This document shows, one piece after another, positions 23,801 through 31,448 of a stretch of 37,761 bases of DNA. This stretch comes from Paenibacillus xylanivorans (GTDB taxonomy: Bacteria; Bacillota; Bacilli; Paenibacillales; Paenibacillaceae): NCBI RefSeq assembly GCF_001280595.1, contig NZ_LITU01000071.1, forward strand, positions 115,573-153,333, given 5' to 3'. The stretch's first letter is position 1; each line of letters opens with the position of its first letter. The notes beneath the pieces were generated by a model that had not been told where the DNA came from, made no database searches, and saw only the letters and a program-made list of their open reading frames with translations. The translations under genes were made by a program, and so were the position numbers.

Positions 23801-23897
23801 GATGGGTGTTCAGCGCTCCATAGAACAGGGCATCCCCGTATCCCGTCAATGCAACATGGACCTCAATCGTTTCGGTGTAAGGGTGCATTAGGCTCAT
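20871..23897 (-). CDS. ywqA: SNF2/RapA-type helicase, YwqA-like
   Basis: The 1008-residue protein is a Swi2/Snf2-family DNA translocase. The N-terminal 450 residues are family-specific. The ATPase core follows with DDMGLGKTIQFITYL (Walker A near 530-537), LLVCPTSVLGNWQKEI, DEAQNIKN (Walker B near 633-640) and LTGTPIENRLSELWSI. The C-terminal helicase domain has LIFTQYIGMG, SIKAGGVGLNLTAANHV and DRAYRMGQTK (arginine-finger region near 940). Size and partner fit B. subtilis YwqA, which lies beside the SWIM protein YwqB. The ATG at 23897 overlaps the stop of the SWIM gene (ATGA), so translation is coupled. A DNA repair or chromatin-remodelling role is likely from the family; no target is shown. 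Confidence 0.94.
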   Translation of the reverse strand: MSLMHPYTETIEVHVALTGYGDALFYGALNTHHFVSGQSLKQRLFAWHAPSFYGTELETRQIEEIELVVLPAEEVIPFFSEMHTLLHIEWKWDEQAEHLIRLAPVLATSIENRKYAPSFTAFRTGQLQWTWDPDSLKKQDRTALGKALEQTDESYAEGLSAAYSASVFQRWYSTEEAATDLRREFPQLFPQSGTAPQTAGMDAQSWLVSIGWKADAAPFRPLLQLLEPEEDEPAWRLRLVLQNKLDAAVLVPVRLDSRGRLEGDWPEVWTPFILDRSAGWLEQLRAHLPRIRRAISGSRDVLSDPLGDQDAWQFLTQDSGRLLEAGWQVLLPGWWEAARKKKPKLRAKVKPEEGSERGQSFFGLDSIIHFDWRIAIGDTDLSEEEFADLVERNERLVRFRGEWVPLDPALLEQIRRAMGGVDQEQGLSFQDILHLHLLHSEQREYRNQKRKEGQKDQEEEQPQSSETIRLEVELNEHLNRVIAQLGGGQGGAPSLPVPAGLHAELRSYQKEGFAWLGFLRRFGLGACLADDMGLGKTIQFITYLLHLKENEQRLPGQAPALLVCPTSVLGNWQKEISRFAPSINVSLHYGARRLSGEEFHAQTEQVDIIITSYATATLDQEMLQSYTWASICLDEAQNIKNAQTKQSMAVRSFPAKHRIALTGTPIENRLSELWSIYDFINPGYLGSARAFQTRFISAIEKDKDEQRMQDLQQLVKPFMLRRKKKDPNIQLDLPDKNEMKTYIHLTGEQSALYDQSVQALMDKMKELEGIKRKGAILSALTQLKQLCDHPLLLTKESLPETISSEGSVTAYDLYSPQDMAMLISRSAKLERLMELVRELRDEGERCLIFTQYIGMGQMMQQVLRQELQEPVLYLHGGTSKTARDRMIDEFQSRTLPAAEQPSVFILSIKAGGVGLNLTAANHVFHFDRWWNPAVENQATDRAYRMGQTKDVQVHKFISLGTLEERIDEMLESKQQLSDNIITSSENWITELSTDELTDLFTRRRDWSD

Positions 23898-25660
23898 GAA
23901 ATCAACTTACCTTTCCGAAGCTCTTCCTGCAGGGCGCGCAGTCGGCTGTTGCGAACGGCCAATGTGGTGATAAACTGCTCCCAGTGCTCTTCCTGCTTCA
24001 ATTTTTTATAAATTTTGGACAGCCGCTTCAACAGTTTCACTGCTGCTTTGTATCCGTCCCTGTTTTTGTGCCCGATATAACGATCCACCGCCTGATGGTA
24101 GAAAGGAAGCAGTAATTCGGGCGCATCTTTTTCAATCGGCTGTAGCACAGCTACACGGAATTCAAGTGGCTCTGTCTCCGTGCTCAGTTGAAAATCCATC
24201 CATCGCCGCCACTGTCCCCGGGAATGCATCGCTTCTTCGTAAGCCGGACGCGAATGAGGCAGCATGCTGACCAGTGTGTCCCACATACGGTGCTCTACAT
24301 CAGGCAGATGATGAATGGCTGTGTCCCACAACTGCATGTAATCATTCAGAGGGGAGTTACGCCGGTTCGCTAGCAGAGGTCCAAGCTGAACTAACCACTC
24401 GCTCAGCCGTTTCCATTCTAATGAATCTGAAAGTACATGCAGAAAATGCAACAGATGCTCTGGCGGAATGCCATATGCCGAGCTTCCGCTGGTTAATCGC
24501 TGCCAAGCCTGCTCATCTTGTCCCAAATGGAAATACATCCAGCTCTGTGCCAATACAAGTGGCAAGGGCAAGGTTACCGATTTAATCGGCGCACCGCTCC
24601 CGTTTTCGGTCAGATTCGCTACACTCAGCACACTTTCACCTGGTTTGGGGGGTATGGAAGCAGCAGTCAGACCGTTCTCCATTTCCTGTAGAAACTCCAG
24701 CTCTGAATCCAGCGTTTTCCGGTTTTCCTGAAGATGAGGTACGATCCAATTTAACCAAAGCTGTCGATAGATCGGGGTAAAGAACATCATGCTGGATGTC
24801 TCGGATATCATCTGCGTACGCAGGTACGCCGAGGTTTCCTCAAGCCGTTTCCAATGTTGTTCAAGCTTCGTGCCTTTCAGATCGGAGAGATCCAGCGGAC
24901 GGCTAAGGATCTGTTCCAACCCTTTCTGGAGCGCATCCACGGCAAGTTGGGCAGGATAGCTCAGATACACAGGTGTATGTGTGATTGAATTGCGGCCAGG
25001 CACACAGAAACGAATCAGGTACAACTGAACATGCAGCTCAAATAACTGGTCCATGCCAGCGGACAGCTTAGGTTTGATGGAATAGAGCTCGTCCGCTGCG
25101 GCCTGCACATACGATGTACTTGGCGTGCCTGTCCCTAATCGTTTCAGGCATGCCCGAAAGAGTTCATGCCATTCCGCTATCTCAAGTTCGGCAAGTTCCG
25201 TTGCACGTTCCTTGATCTGACTATACTGATTATCAGGGGTAGTGAGATCCTCTTCGTGAGAAGCGTAATCAGAACGTCCCGCTGTCGCTAAAGAAGCAGG
25301 CTTTGGAGCCTGTTTCAGTGCCGTACTGGAGTGGGCGTTCACAATGCCGTGTACGGGTCGCCCCAGTTGCTCCGCATAACTCATTAGAACGGCTATCATA
25401 TGTTTGCAACGAGAACCAACCGGACAGGTACAGTGACTGGTGTTCAGCGATTGCAAGCTCAGAGTTACCTCATAGTCATTTGAGCCTTGCACTTCTGCCA
25501 AAATTCCATTTTGTTCGGTGTAGGTTAATGGTCCGACGCGTTTCTGTTTATAATATTGGAATCCACGCATGATCGTCAGGTTGTTAAAATGTTCCGCAAC
25601 CTGTCTAATCAGCTGTTGCCACTGCGCATCATCCATGTTCATCTCATTAGGTATGTTCAT
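23894..25660 (-). CDS. ywqB: SWIM zinc-finger protein, YwqB-like
   Basis: The 588-residue protein carries one SWIM zinc finger near its N-terminus: C77-x-C79, C85-x-H87 in TSHCTCPVGSRCKHMIAVLM. SWIM domains bind DNA or proteins and often sit beside SNF2 ATPases. The remaining 480 residues are helical and carry no catalytic motif I recognise. The start at 25660 was chosen because AGGAG lies 8 bases upstream; the preceding codon is also ATG (25663), and the frame extends to 25729 without a ribosome site. It is the first gene of a two-gene operon with the helicase (4-base overlap), which suggests the two proteins act together. Confidence 0.9.
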   Translation of the reverse strand: MNIPNEMNMDDAQWQQLIRQVAEHFNNLTIMRGFQYYKQKRVGPLTYTEQNGILAEVQGSNDYEVTLSLQSLNTSHCTCPVGSRCKHMIAVLMSYAEQLGRPVHGIVNAHSSTALKQAPKPASLATAGRSDYASHEEDLTTPDNQYSQIKERATELAELEIAEWHELFRACLKRLGTGTPSTSYVQAAADELYSIKPKLSAGMDQLFELHVQLYLIRFCVPGRNSITHTPVYLSYPAQLAVDALQKGLEQILSRPLDLSDLKGTKLEQHWKRLEETSAYLRTQMISETSSMMFFTPIYRQLWLNWIVPHLQENRKTLDSELEFLQEMENGLTAASIPPKPGESVLSVANLTENGSGAPIKSVTLPLPLVLAQSWMYFHLGQDEQAWQRLTSGSSAYGIPPEHLLHFLHVLSDSLEWKRLSEWLVQLGPLLANRRNSPLNDYMQLWDTAIHHLPDVEHRMWDTLVSMLPHSRPAYEEAMHSRGQWRRWMDFQLSTETEPLEFRVAVLQPIEKDAPELLLPFYHQAVDRYIGHKNRDGYKAAVKLLKRLSKIYKKLKQEEHWEQFITTLAVRNSRLRALQEELRKGKLIS

Positions 25661-25941
25661 CATTCCATCTCCTGGGGAAATCATAGGTTCAGTCATCACC
25701 ACGTCTTGACGTAATGGTGTACATTTCATATATCCATCATATCAGTTATCGTGTGCTCCGTGCATCGGTTCGGAGAACTTGGAAGAGACTTTTTGACAAG
25801 TGAAACCGAAGAGTGATGAACTCTACTTTTTACCAGAGATCATGCGCAAAAGCCTCGTATTGTGTATGCTTAGGGTATGTATTCCTTTCAGGAACAATGC
25901 AGGCAGGACGCCGGCCAAATTCAATCAACAGGAGAGAGCAT

Positions 25942-26760
25942 ATGAAAATACTTACGTTAAATACACACGCTTGGGTGGAAGAGGATCAATTGAACAAAAT
26001 TAGTCAGCTGGCTGATTTTATCAATACACATCAGTTCGATGTGATTTCCATGCAGGAGGTCAATCAATCCATGCAGGAGCAGCCACTGTCCGCCGAGGAA
26101 CTGAAATATTACTTTGCCGCGGATTCCGAAGCTGTTATTAAAAAAGATAATTATGCCTATGTTCTGCTCCGGCAGCTATCTGAACAATATTACTGGACAT
26201 GGATTCCGACCCATGTCGGATTTAGCATATATGATGAAGGTTTGGCGATTCTGAGCCGGACACCGATCTCACAAGCTTTTGGTGAATATGTATCCCACAT
26301 GAGGGATTACGACAACTACCGGACACGCAAAATTGTGGGAATACAGACAGTGGTTAAAGGTGAATCGACTTGGTTTGTGAATGGACATTATAACTGGTGG
26401 AATGATGATCAGGAACCTTTTAAGGGCCAGTGGGAACTGACCGAGAGCAAGCTTGCTCCATATATGGACCAGCCGCTGTATATTATGGGGGATTTCAACA
26501 ATGTCGCAGAAGTGCGTGAGGAAGGATACGACCATATGATCGGCAAAGGCTGGCATGACCTGTACACGACAGCTGTGCAAAAGGATGATGGAGCAACTGT
26601 GGTCAAAGCCATTGCTGGCTGGGCGGATAATAAACGCGATTTGCGTATTGATTATATTTTCTCGAATCGTCCGGTACAGGCGAAGTCTTCGACTGTGGTT
26701 CTCAATGGAAAGAACGGCCCTGTGGTCTCTGACCATTACGGCGTAGCTGTGGAAATTTAA
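25942..26760 (+). CDS. EEP-fold phosphohydrolase, possibly maltose-6'-phosphate phosphatase-like
   Basis: The 272-residue protein belongs to the endonuclease/exonuclease/phosphatase superfamily (DNase I-like fold). The catalytic motifs are in order: LTLNTHAW (N near 7), ISMQEVNQ (metal glutamate near 40), NGHYNWWNDD (His near 151), IMGDFNNV (Asp/Asn pair near 181-183) and SDHYGV (general-base His near 265). The opening MKILTLNTHAW and the length resemble MapP, the maltose-6'-phosphate phosphatase described in lactic acid bacteria; I recall this only approximately. No maltose transport genes are adjacent, so another sugar phosphate or a nuclease role remains possible. The ATG at 25942 follows AGGAGAG by 5 bases; an in-frame extension to 25813 lacks a site. 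Cytosolic, no signal peptide. Confidence 0.85.
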   Translation: MKILTLNTHAWVEEDQLNKISQLADFINTHQFDVISMQEVNQSMQEQPLSAEELKYYFAADSEAVIKKDNYAYVLLRQLSEQYYWTWIPTHVGFSIYDEGLAILSRTPISQAFGEYVSHMRDYDNYRTRKIVGIQTVVKGESTWFVNGHYNWWNDDQEPFKGQWELTESKLAPYMDQPLYIMGDFNNVAEVREEGYDHMIGKGWHDLYTTAVQKDDGATVVKAIAGWADNKRDLRIDYIFSNRPVQAKSSTVVLNGKNGPVVSDHYGVAVEI

Positions 26761-26804
26761 CACGAGGACACTCTTGTACACGATTTTTTTATCAAAATGA
26801 AACG

Positions 26805-26855
26805 AAAGCCTCCGACTTCACTTCCTTAAAGGAAAGTGAAGTCGGAGGCTTTTTA
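26805..26855 (+). terminator. Long-stem terminator after the EEP phosphohydrolase gene
   Basis: AAAGCCTCCGACTTCACTT pairs almost perfectly with the 3' arm AAGTGAAGTCGGAGGCTTT (one extra A near the loop), followed by TTTTA. A stem of about 18 pairs makes this one of the strongest terminators in the window. Confidence 0.92.
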
Positions 26856-26923
26856 TTTTCAGCCTTTGGCAGACTGTTATGCAAAGACTCACGTATGTTC
26901 AGAATCGGTTCAGAGCACCTCTA

Positions 26924-26945
26924 TATAATGTACATTATCGTACAT
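26924..26945 (+). promoter_or_regulatory. -10 element overlapped by a perfect palindrome, upstream of an SLH gene
   Basis: TATAAT at 26924-26929 overlaps an inverted repeat ATGTAC-ATTATC-GTACAT (26928-26945) with perfect 6-bp arms. A palindrome placed on the -10 and start site is typical of a repressor operator. No good -35 lies 17 bases upstream. The SLH reading frame starts about 80 bases later, leaving a leader with no other clear feature. Confidence 0.45.
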
Positions 26946-27025
26946 GTCCATATTATTTTAGTGATTTTCCATTGGATTTTGAGTTGGAATGACATGAATA
27001 AACTTCATACTGGAGGAGCATTCTT

Positions 27026-28572
27026 TTGAGAAAAAATCATTTCATGAGCTCGATTCTCGCGGCATCCTTGTTGACAACATCTTTGTGGACGACACAGGCT
27101 AACGCCGCAGTATCATTTACCGATATCGATAAATCCTACGCCAAGGATGCCATTGTAGAGTTGCAAAATGAAGGGATTATCGCCGGATTCAGTGATGGTC
27201 GATTTAATCCGTCTGGTATGATCACCAGACAGGATTTTGCCATCCTGATTGCCAAAACGTTAGAGCTGGATGTAACCAATAACGTCCCATCCTATCCGAC
27301 ATTTACAGATATTCCTGTGACCAGCTATGCCTATGCTTCTGTTGAAGCAGTATACCGAGCAGGCATATTTAAAGGCATGGGAAGCGGGGGATTCGGGAGT
27401 GGCCAGACATTATCCAGACAGGATATGGTCGTAACTCTGATGAGAGCGATGGGAACAGATGTATCGGGCAAAGGTGTTTTGTTAACATTCAAGGACAGCG
27501 CAAGTATCTCGGAGTATGCGAAAGATGCAGTTGGAGCGGCGCTCGAAGCTGGATTTATTATCGGTGATCAAAAAAACATGTTCAAACCGGCTTTGCAAGC
27601 GGATCGTCAAGCTGCAGCATTGACGGCTTCCCGATTACTGCAAACGATAAAGGAAACACCTGCTCCACAACCTGAACCAGTACCGACGCCAACACCAGAG
27701 GTAACACCAACGCCTGTGCCTACTCCATCCCCATCCCCATCTACCAGTTGGAATAATAACGGGTCATCATCGAATGGAAGTGGTGGCGGAAGTACGAGTC
27801 CATCTGTGCCTGCGGATATAACAGCACCGACGGTCGATGTAAGTAAATTTAGCATTATCGATAATTACAGTGGAACCTGGGATCAAGTTCAGAAGGAGCC
27901 GTTGTAACTTTCTATAGATGGACTGATGCGAATACGAATGGAGTCGTGGATGAAGGAGAGCTGGATGAAGGAATTCCCCTTGCCAAAAGCAAAGCGGATG
28001 GGTCTCTTGCGCTTACCAAGTTGGAAAATTTGATTCCGGGAGACTACAAATATGTGGTTACCGCCAAGGATTCAGCAGGTAACGAGTCGCCTAAGGATGC
28101 ATCACATGTGCTGGCATTTACGCTGGTGAAAGGAGAGATGCCAGTAGACGTGCCGACTATAGGGTCCAATAATTTTGGTTTCGACTCAAGCAACGCCAAA
28201 ACCAAGTATCTCCAGGTTCAATATGAGAATGCTCCATTTTCTTTAAACTACGATGTAGGGGAAGATTTTGTGGATGGCATGATTGAGTACTCCACGGATG
28301 CTTTCCAGTTTAGCGTAAATGATTCTTATGTACTTGATGGTGAGTCTTATACGTTTGATAGCAGTCAGATCAGCAATGATGGTCATACGCTTAAGATTAA
28401 AGTAAGTGTACAATCCGGCACACGTATTACTTTGCAATTGGGCAATAAGATGAATGAGACAAGAGGTCTATATGATTTGATCATTCGCGTAGATGCTGAC
28501 GGCGAAGGATTAACGAAATCCGTATATGAAGAAACCGGGAAGCTATTCGTTAACTTTGACATTTTCGGATAA
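27026..28572 (+). pseudogene. SLH-domain surface protein split by a single frameshift
   Basis: A TTG start at 27026 (GGAGGAG 7 bases upstream) opens a secreted protein: signal peptide to about residue 28 (TTQANAA) and three SLH repeats (about 29-210; FTDIDKSYAKDAIVELQNEG, FTDIPVTSYAYASVEAVYRA, then a third ending near ASRLLQTI). A Pro/Thr linker (PVPTPTPEVTPTPVPTPSPS) and a Gly/Ser stretch follow. The frame stops at 27905-27907. The missing C-terminus continues in the -1 frame: GSSSEGAVVTFYRWTDANTN, then GVVDEGELDEGIPLAKSK, to a stop at 28570-28572. One extra G in the GGG at 27879-27881 would rejoin both parts into about 515 residues. DANTNGVVDEGE looks like a calcium-binding loop. It may be a pseudogene, a phase-variable gene or a sequencing error. 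No classical slippery heptamer is visible. Confidence 0.8.
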
Positions 28573-28588
28573 GTGTAATTTAAATGAG

Positions 28589-28614
28589 ACGGACTACAAC
28601 TATGTAGTCCGTTG
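28589..28614 (+). terminator. Terminator hairpin after the broken SLH gene
   Basis: ACGGACTAC and GTAGTCCGT form a perfect 9-bp stem with a 6-base loop. The tail TGTATTGTTTT is only partly T-rich, so strength is uncertain. TGTATTG and CAATACA (28612-28642) form a second possible hairpin. Confidence 0.6.
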
Positions 28615-28639
28615 TATTGTTTTATCGTCAGACTGACAA

Positions 28640-28667
28640 TACAATTATTTTCTTGTAAGCGTAATCA
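28640..28667 (+). promoter_or_regulatory. -10-like element followed by a cre-like box, upstream of the GH105 gene
   Basis: TACAAT at 28640-28645 is followed 8 bases later by TGTAAGCGTAATCA (28654-28667), one mismatch from the CcpA consensus TGWAAGCGNTNNCA. The ABC transporter promoter has the same order (TACAAT, 6 bases, cre-like box). A box over the transcription start would repress during growth on preferred sugars. No clear -35 is seen (TTGTTT at 17 bases). Confidence 0.55.
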
Positions 28668-28819
28668 AAAATCTGTAGCCACCGGGAAGCAGGTCAGTTA
28701 TACTTGGTGTATTATTCGGCTGTTCCTAAGATAAACCAGGATCGTGAACGTCCGACAAAAAGGGATTTTTCCACAAAGGTTAAGCGCTATACCTATATAG
28801 TCCATCGGGAGAGGAATGT

Positions 28820-31171
28820 GTGCATTCAATGACAACGTATTTCAGTGAACCGCAGAGCATGTATTATCGATTCGGAGAAGATCAGGATCAGGTACTGAAG
28901 GTGCTGGCAGAGAGGTATATAGGTGCCAATGCACAGGCTGATTTTGTATATCGGGTATTCCAGAAGTCTGGTATTCTACAAAACGAAAAAGGTCTGTATG
29001 ATCTGAATTTGAATAAACGCTTCCCTGATGCCCAAAAAGGTCAGGTTTCCTATGCCGCAGCGCTCGTTTGGGGGGATGAAGACCGAAATCTGGATGTGCT
29101 GATCCGCTGTTATGGACCTGTTCGCTTCTATTTTAACGAGCAATTGGTATATCGCTCGACGGTAATGGATGAGATCAACCTGGACGCGACCGTGAAGCTG
29201 GGAATCGACATTAAGCCGGGATGGAATACGTTGTTGCTGGAGATGAAGTCTACACCTGCGGGCTTTGGATGCCAGTTTGGCTCGGACGAGGGGAAAGTGC
29301 GCATTCTGAATGTGCTCGCTCCTTTCCAGGAGAGACAGGGACAGGCCGGATGGGTGTATTCCAAACCTGTAAATTCGGAAGAATCGCCTACTCTTAGCCT
29401 AGACCGTATATCCGAAATAGCGGAGGACAGTCATTCAGAATGGAATTTGCTTGGGAAAGAAGAGGGCCACAGACTGGATTGGTTGCCTGATCCGCAATGG
29501 TCAGAGGAAAAGCAGACGCAACCGACACTTAAACGAATGTACGGACATCTTCCTGGTCAACGAGTCTATGCGTGGACACGGTTAATTAACAGGGATTCAA
29601 CCGATTGCGCCATCCGTTTGACTGGTCAATCTTCCGGGCCACTGAATATATGGCTGAACGGCGAATCGGCGGTGCAATTAAAGGAAGCGGGCCCATTCGA
29701 GGTGGAGATACCCGCATCTTTTGGACGGAACGATCTACTGGTTCGCAGTGAATGTAGTGATACGGCTGAGCCATGGAATTTTGTTATAAACGCAACGGTG
29801 AATGGAGAGCAACTGGAACTGGAGCTTCCCCAGCGTGTGCATGGGGCTTATGGAGAGTCGTGGTTATATCTAGGCCCTTTTGAATCTGGGGAAATCGAAC
29901 CTGATGTGCAGGATCTGATGCGTACAGATCGGGTGTATAAAGGAAGTGTAATACAGAATAACTTAAAAGAATCGGGGAGCCAACAGGAACGGAAGGAACG
30001 CATGTATTGGCAACTGGCCAGACCGGATGCGTGGATACGTCCCTATTATGAAAATGCAATGCTCAGTAACAAATGGACAGTAGGCAGTGTGACCAACTAT
30101 GGTCGCTGGGACTATCCATTAGGTGTCACCGTGTATGGTCTATTGCAGACCGGACGTTACTTGCAGCGACCTGATATTACGCGTTATGCCGCAGATCATG
30201 TGCAGGCGTGCACTCGTATGGATGAGTACTCATTATGGGATCGGGAGCAGTACGGTTTTCCAGCGGTTAACCAGCAGCTGGTTATGCTGAAAATGCTGGA
30301 TAACTGTGGCTCATTTGGCTCGGCGATGCTGGAAGCTTATTCAGAATGTCAGGAGCCGACGTTCTTGCCGATTGCAGATCGGATTGCAGGTTTTATGCTG
30401 ACCCGGTTGGAACGACAGGAAGACGGTGCATTTTACCGCGAGTGTATCGGAGAATTTGCCGAGAATACGATGTGGGCAGACGACCTTTATATGAGCACAC
30501 CGTTTCTCGTACGGTATGCCCGACTGACAAGGGATATGTCGCCATTGGATGAAGCGGCCAGACAATTTTTATTGTATCGGAAGTATCTGTTCATGCCTGA
30601 ATTCAAGATCATGTCCCACGTATACGATTTCAAATATGGACAGGCGACACAGATTCCGTGGGGACGGGGAAATGGATGGACGCTCTTTTCGTTGTCTGAG
30701 GTATTGGAAGCTTTGCCGGCAGAGCACCCGGAGCGTCCGGCTTTAATTGCCTTCTTCAATGAATTATGTGAAGGATATTCAGCTCTGCAAGGAGAGGGTG
30801 GATTATGGCACCAGGTATTGAATGATTCGGAAACATACCAGGAAGCCTCCTGTACAGCGATGTTTGCCTATGGTTTTGCACGGGGAGTGCGTTTTGGCTG
30901 GTTAAATCAACCCGCGCGTTACATTGAAGCGGCTGAACGGGCATGGAACGGATTAACCCGTAAAGCGATTGACCGTCAGGGCAACGTACATGGTGTATGC
31001 AGCGGATCGAGATATGCCTTTACCGCAGAATATTACGATAAGGACCTGCTCACGGTAACGAATGACAATCATGGGATTGGCATTATGATGCTGGCAGGAA
31101 CCGAAGTAGCGAAGATGAAGAAACATCTGGCTCAGCATAAGATATCATCAACTGCTGTGACGCAATCCTGA
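28820..31171 (+). CDS. GH105-type unsaturated uronyl hydrolase with large N-terminal extension
   Basis: The 783-residue protein has a C-terminal GH105 (GH88-related) six-hairpin domain at about 390-765. Motifs are NTMWADDLYMSTPFLVRYAR (catalytic Asp near 554-555), MSHVYDF (His600), IPWGRGNGWTLFSLSE (614-620 core), GLWHQVLND and YQEASCTAMFAYGFARG. These enzymes hydrate the double bond left by pectate or rhamnogalacturonan lyases and release the unsaturated uronic acid. The usual length is about 370 residues; here about 380 extra N-terminal residues look like beta-sandwich modules. No signal peptide is present, so it probably acts in the cytosol on imported oligosaccharides. The GTG at 28820 fits GGGAGAGG about 6 bases upstream; the ATG at 28829 is too far. 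An ABC importer follows. Confidence 0.88.
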   Translation: MHSMTTYFSEPQSMYYRFGEDQDQVLKVLAERYIGANAQADFVYRVFQKSGILQNEKGLYDLNLNKRFPDAQKGQVSYAAALVWGDEDRNLDVLIRCYGPVRFYFNEQLVYRSTVMDEINLDATVKLGIDIKPGWNTLLLEMKSTPAGFGCQFGSDEGKVRILNVLAPFQERQGQAGWVYSKPVNSEESPTLSLDRISEIAEDSHSEWNLLGKEEGHRLDWLPDPQWSEEKQTQPTLKRMYGHLPGQRVYAWTRLINRDSTDCAIRLTGQSSGPLNIWLNGESAVQLKEAGPFEVEIPASFGRNDLLVRSECSDTAEPWNFVINATVNGEQLELELPQRVHGAYGESWLYLGPFESGEIEPDVQDLMRTDRVYKGSVIQNNLKESGSQQERKERMYWQLARPDAWIRPYYENAMLSNKWTVGSVTNYGRWDYPLGVTVYGLLQTGRYLQRPDITRYAADHVQACTRMDEYSLWDREQYGFPAVNQQLVMLKMLDNCGSFGSAMLEAYSECQEPTFLPIADRIAGFMLTRLERQEDGAFYRECIGEFAENTMWADDLYMSTPFLVRYARLTRDMSPLDEAARQFLLYRKYLFMPEFKIMSHVYDFKYGQATQIPWGRGNGWTLFSLSEVLEALPAEHPERPALIAFFNELCEGYSALQGEGGLWHQVLNDSETYQEASCTAMFAYGFARGVRFGWLNQPARYIEAAERAWNGLTRKAIDRQGNVHGVCSGSRYAFTAEYYDKDLLTVTNDNHGIGIMMLAGTEVAKMKKHLAQHKISSTAVTQS

Positions 31172-31252
31172 ACGTGTCAGTAAAATCAGTAAAGGACCAC
31201 CGTTGAGATGTGGCGAGGCACGGCGCACTGCACAAAGACCGTTGTATATATG

Positions 31253-31287
31253 AATAACCACCCGGAGCAGCATTCCTGGTGGTTATT
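31253..31287 (+). terminator. Terminator hairpin after the GH105 gene
   Basis: AATAACCACC and GGTGGTTATT form a perfect 10-bp stem with a 15-base loop. The 3' tail TTATTTCATC is weakly T-rich. It separates the hydrolase gene from the ABC transporter promoter. Confidence 0.65.
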
Positions 31288-31345
31288 TCATCACTTTGAA
31301 TATCGATCTCAATCGAATGGACATTTGTCCTAACCTCTTACTTTT

Positions 31346-31375
31346 TTGACAGGAAAGCTTACTTTTGTTTATGTA
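31346..31375 (+). promoter_or_regulatory. Sigma-A-like promoter of the ABC transporter operon
   Basis: A perfect TTGACA (31346-31351) lies 18 bases before TATGTA (31370-31375, 4 of 6). RNA would begin near 31382 and carry a leader of about 65 bases containing the cre-like box. Confidence 0.45.
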
Positions 31376-31394
31376 AAGAGCAGCGGTAGACCGT

Positions 31395-31420
31395 TACAAT
31401 AGTTTTTGTAAGCGATTCCA
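31395..31420 (+). promoter_or_regulatory. Second -10-like element with cre-like box, before the ABC lipoprotein gene
   Basis: TACAAT at 31395-31400 is followed 6 bases later by TGTAAGCGATTCCA (31407-31420), a CcpA-type box with a degraded right half. It is 28 bases before the start codon. Read with the promoter at 31346-31375, it could block elongation as a roadblock; read with TACAAT, it covers the start site. Confidence 0.55.
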
Positions 31421-31448
31421 CAAAAGCAAAAGGGGAGGAAATTCATTC

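Noticed and set aside
27660..27800. Pro/Thr-rich tandem codons resembling a DNA repeat array
   Set aside because: The repeats are short protein-linker codons (PTPTPEVTPTP) with varied spacing, not a CRISPR or satellite array.
27870..27910. Programmed -1 ribosomal frameshift in the SLH gene
   Set aside because: No X-XXY-YYZ slippery heptamer or strong downstream pseudoknot is seen; a lost G in a short G-run explains it more simply.
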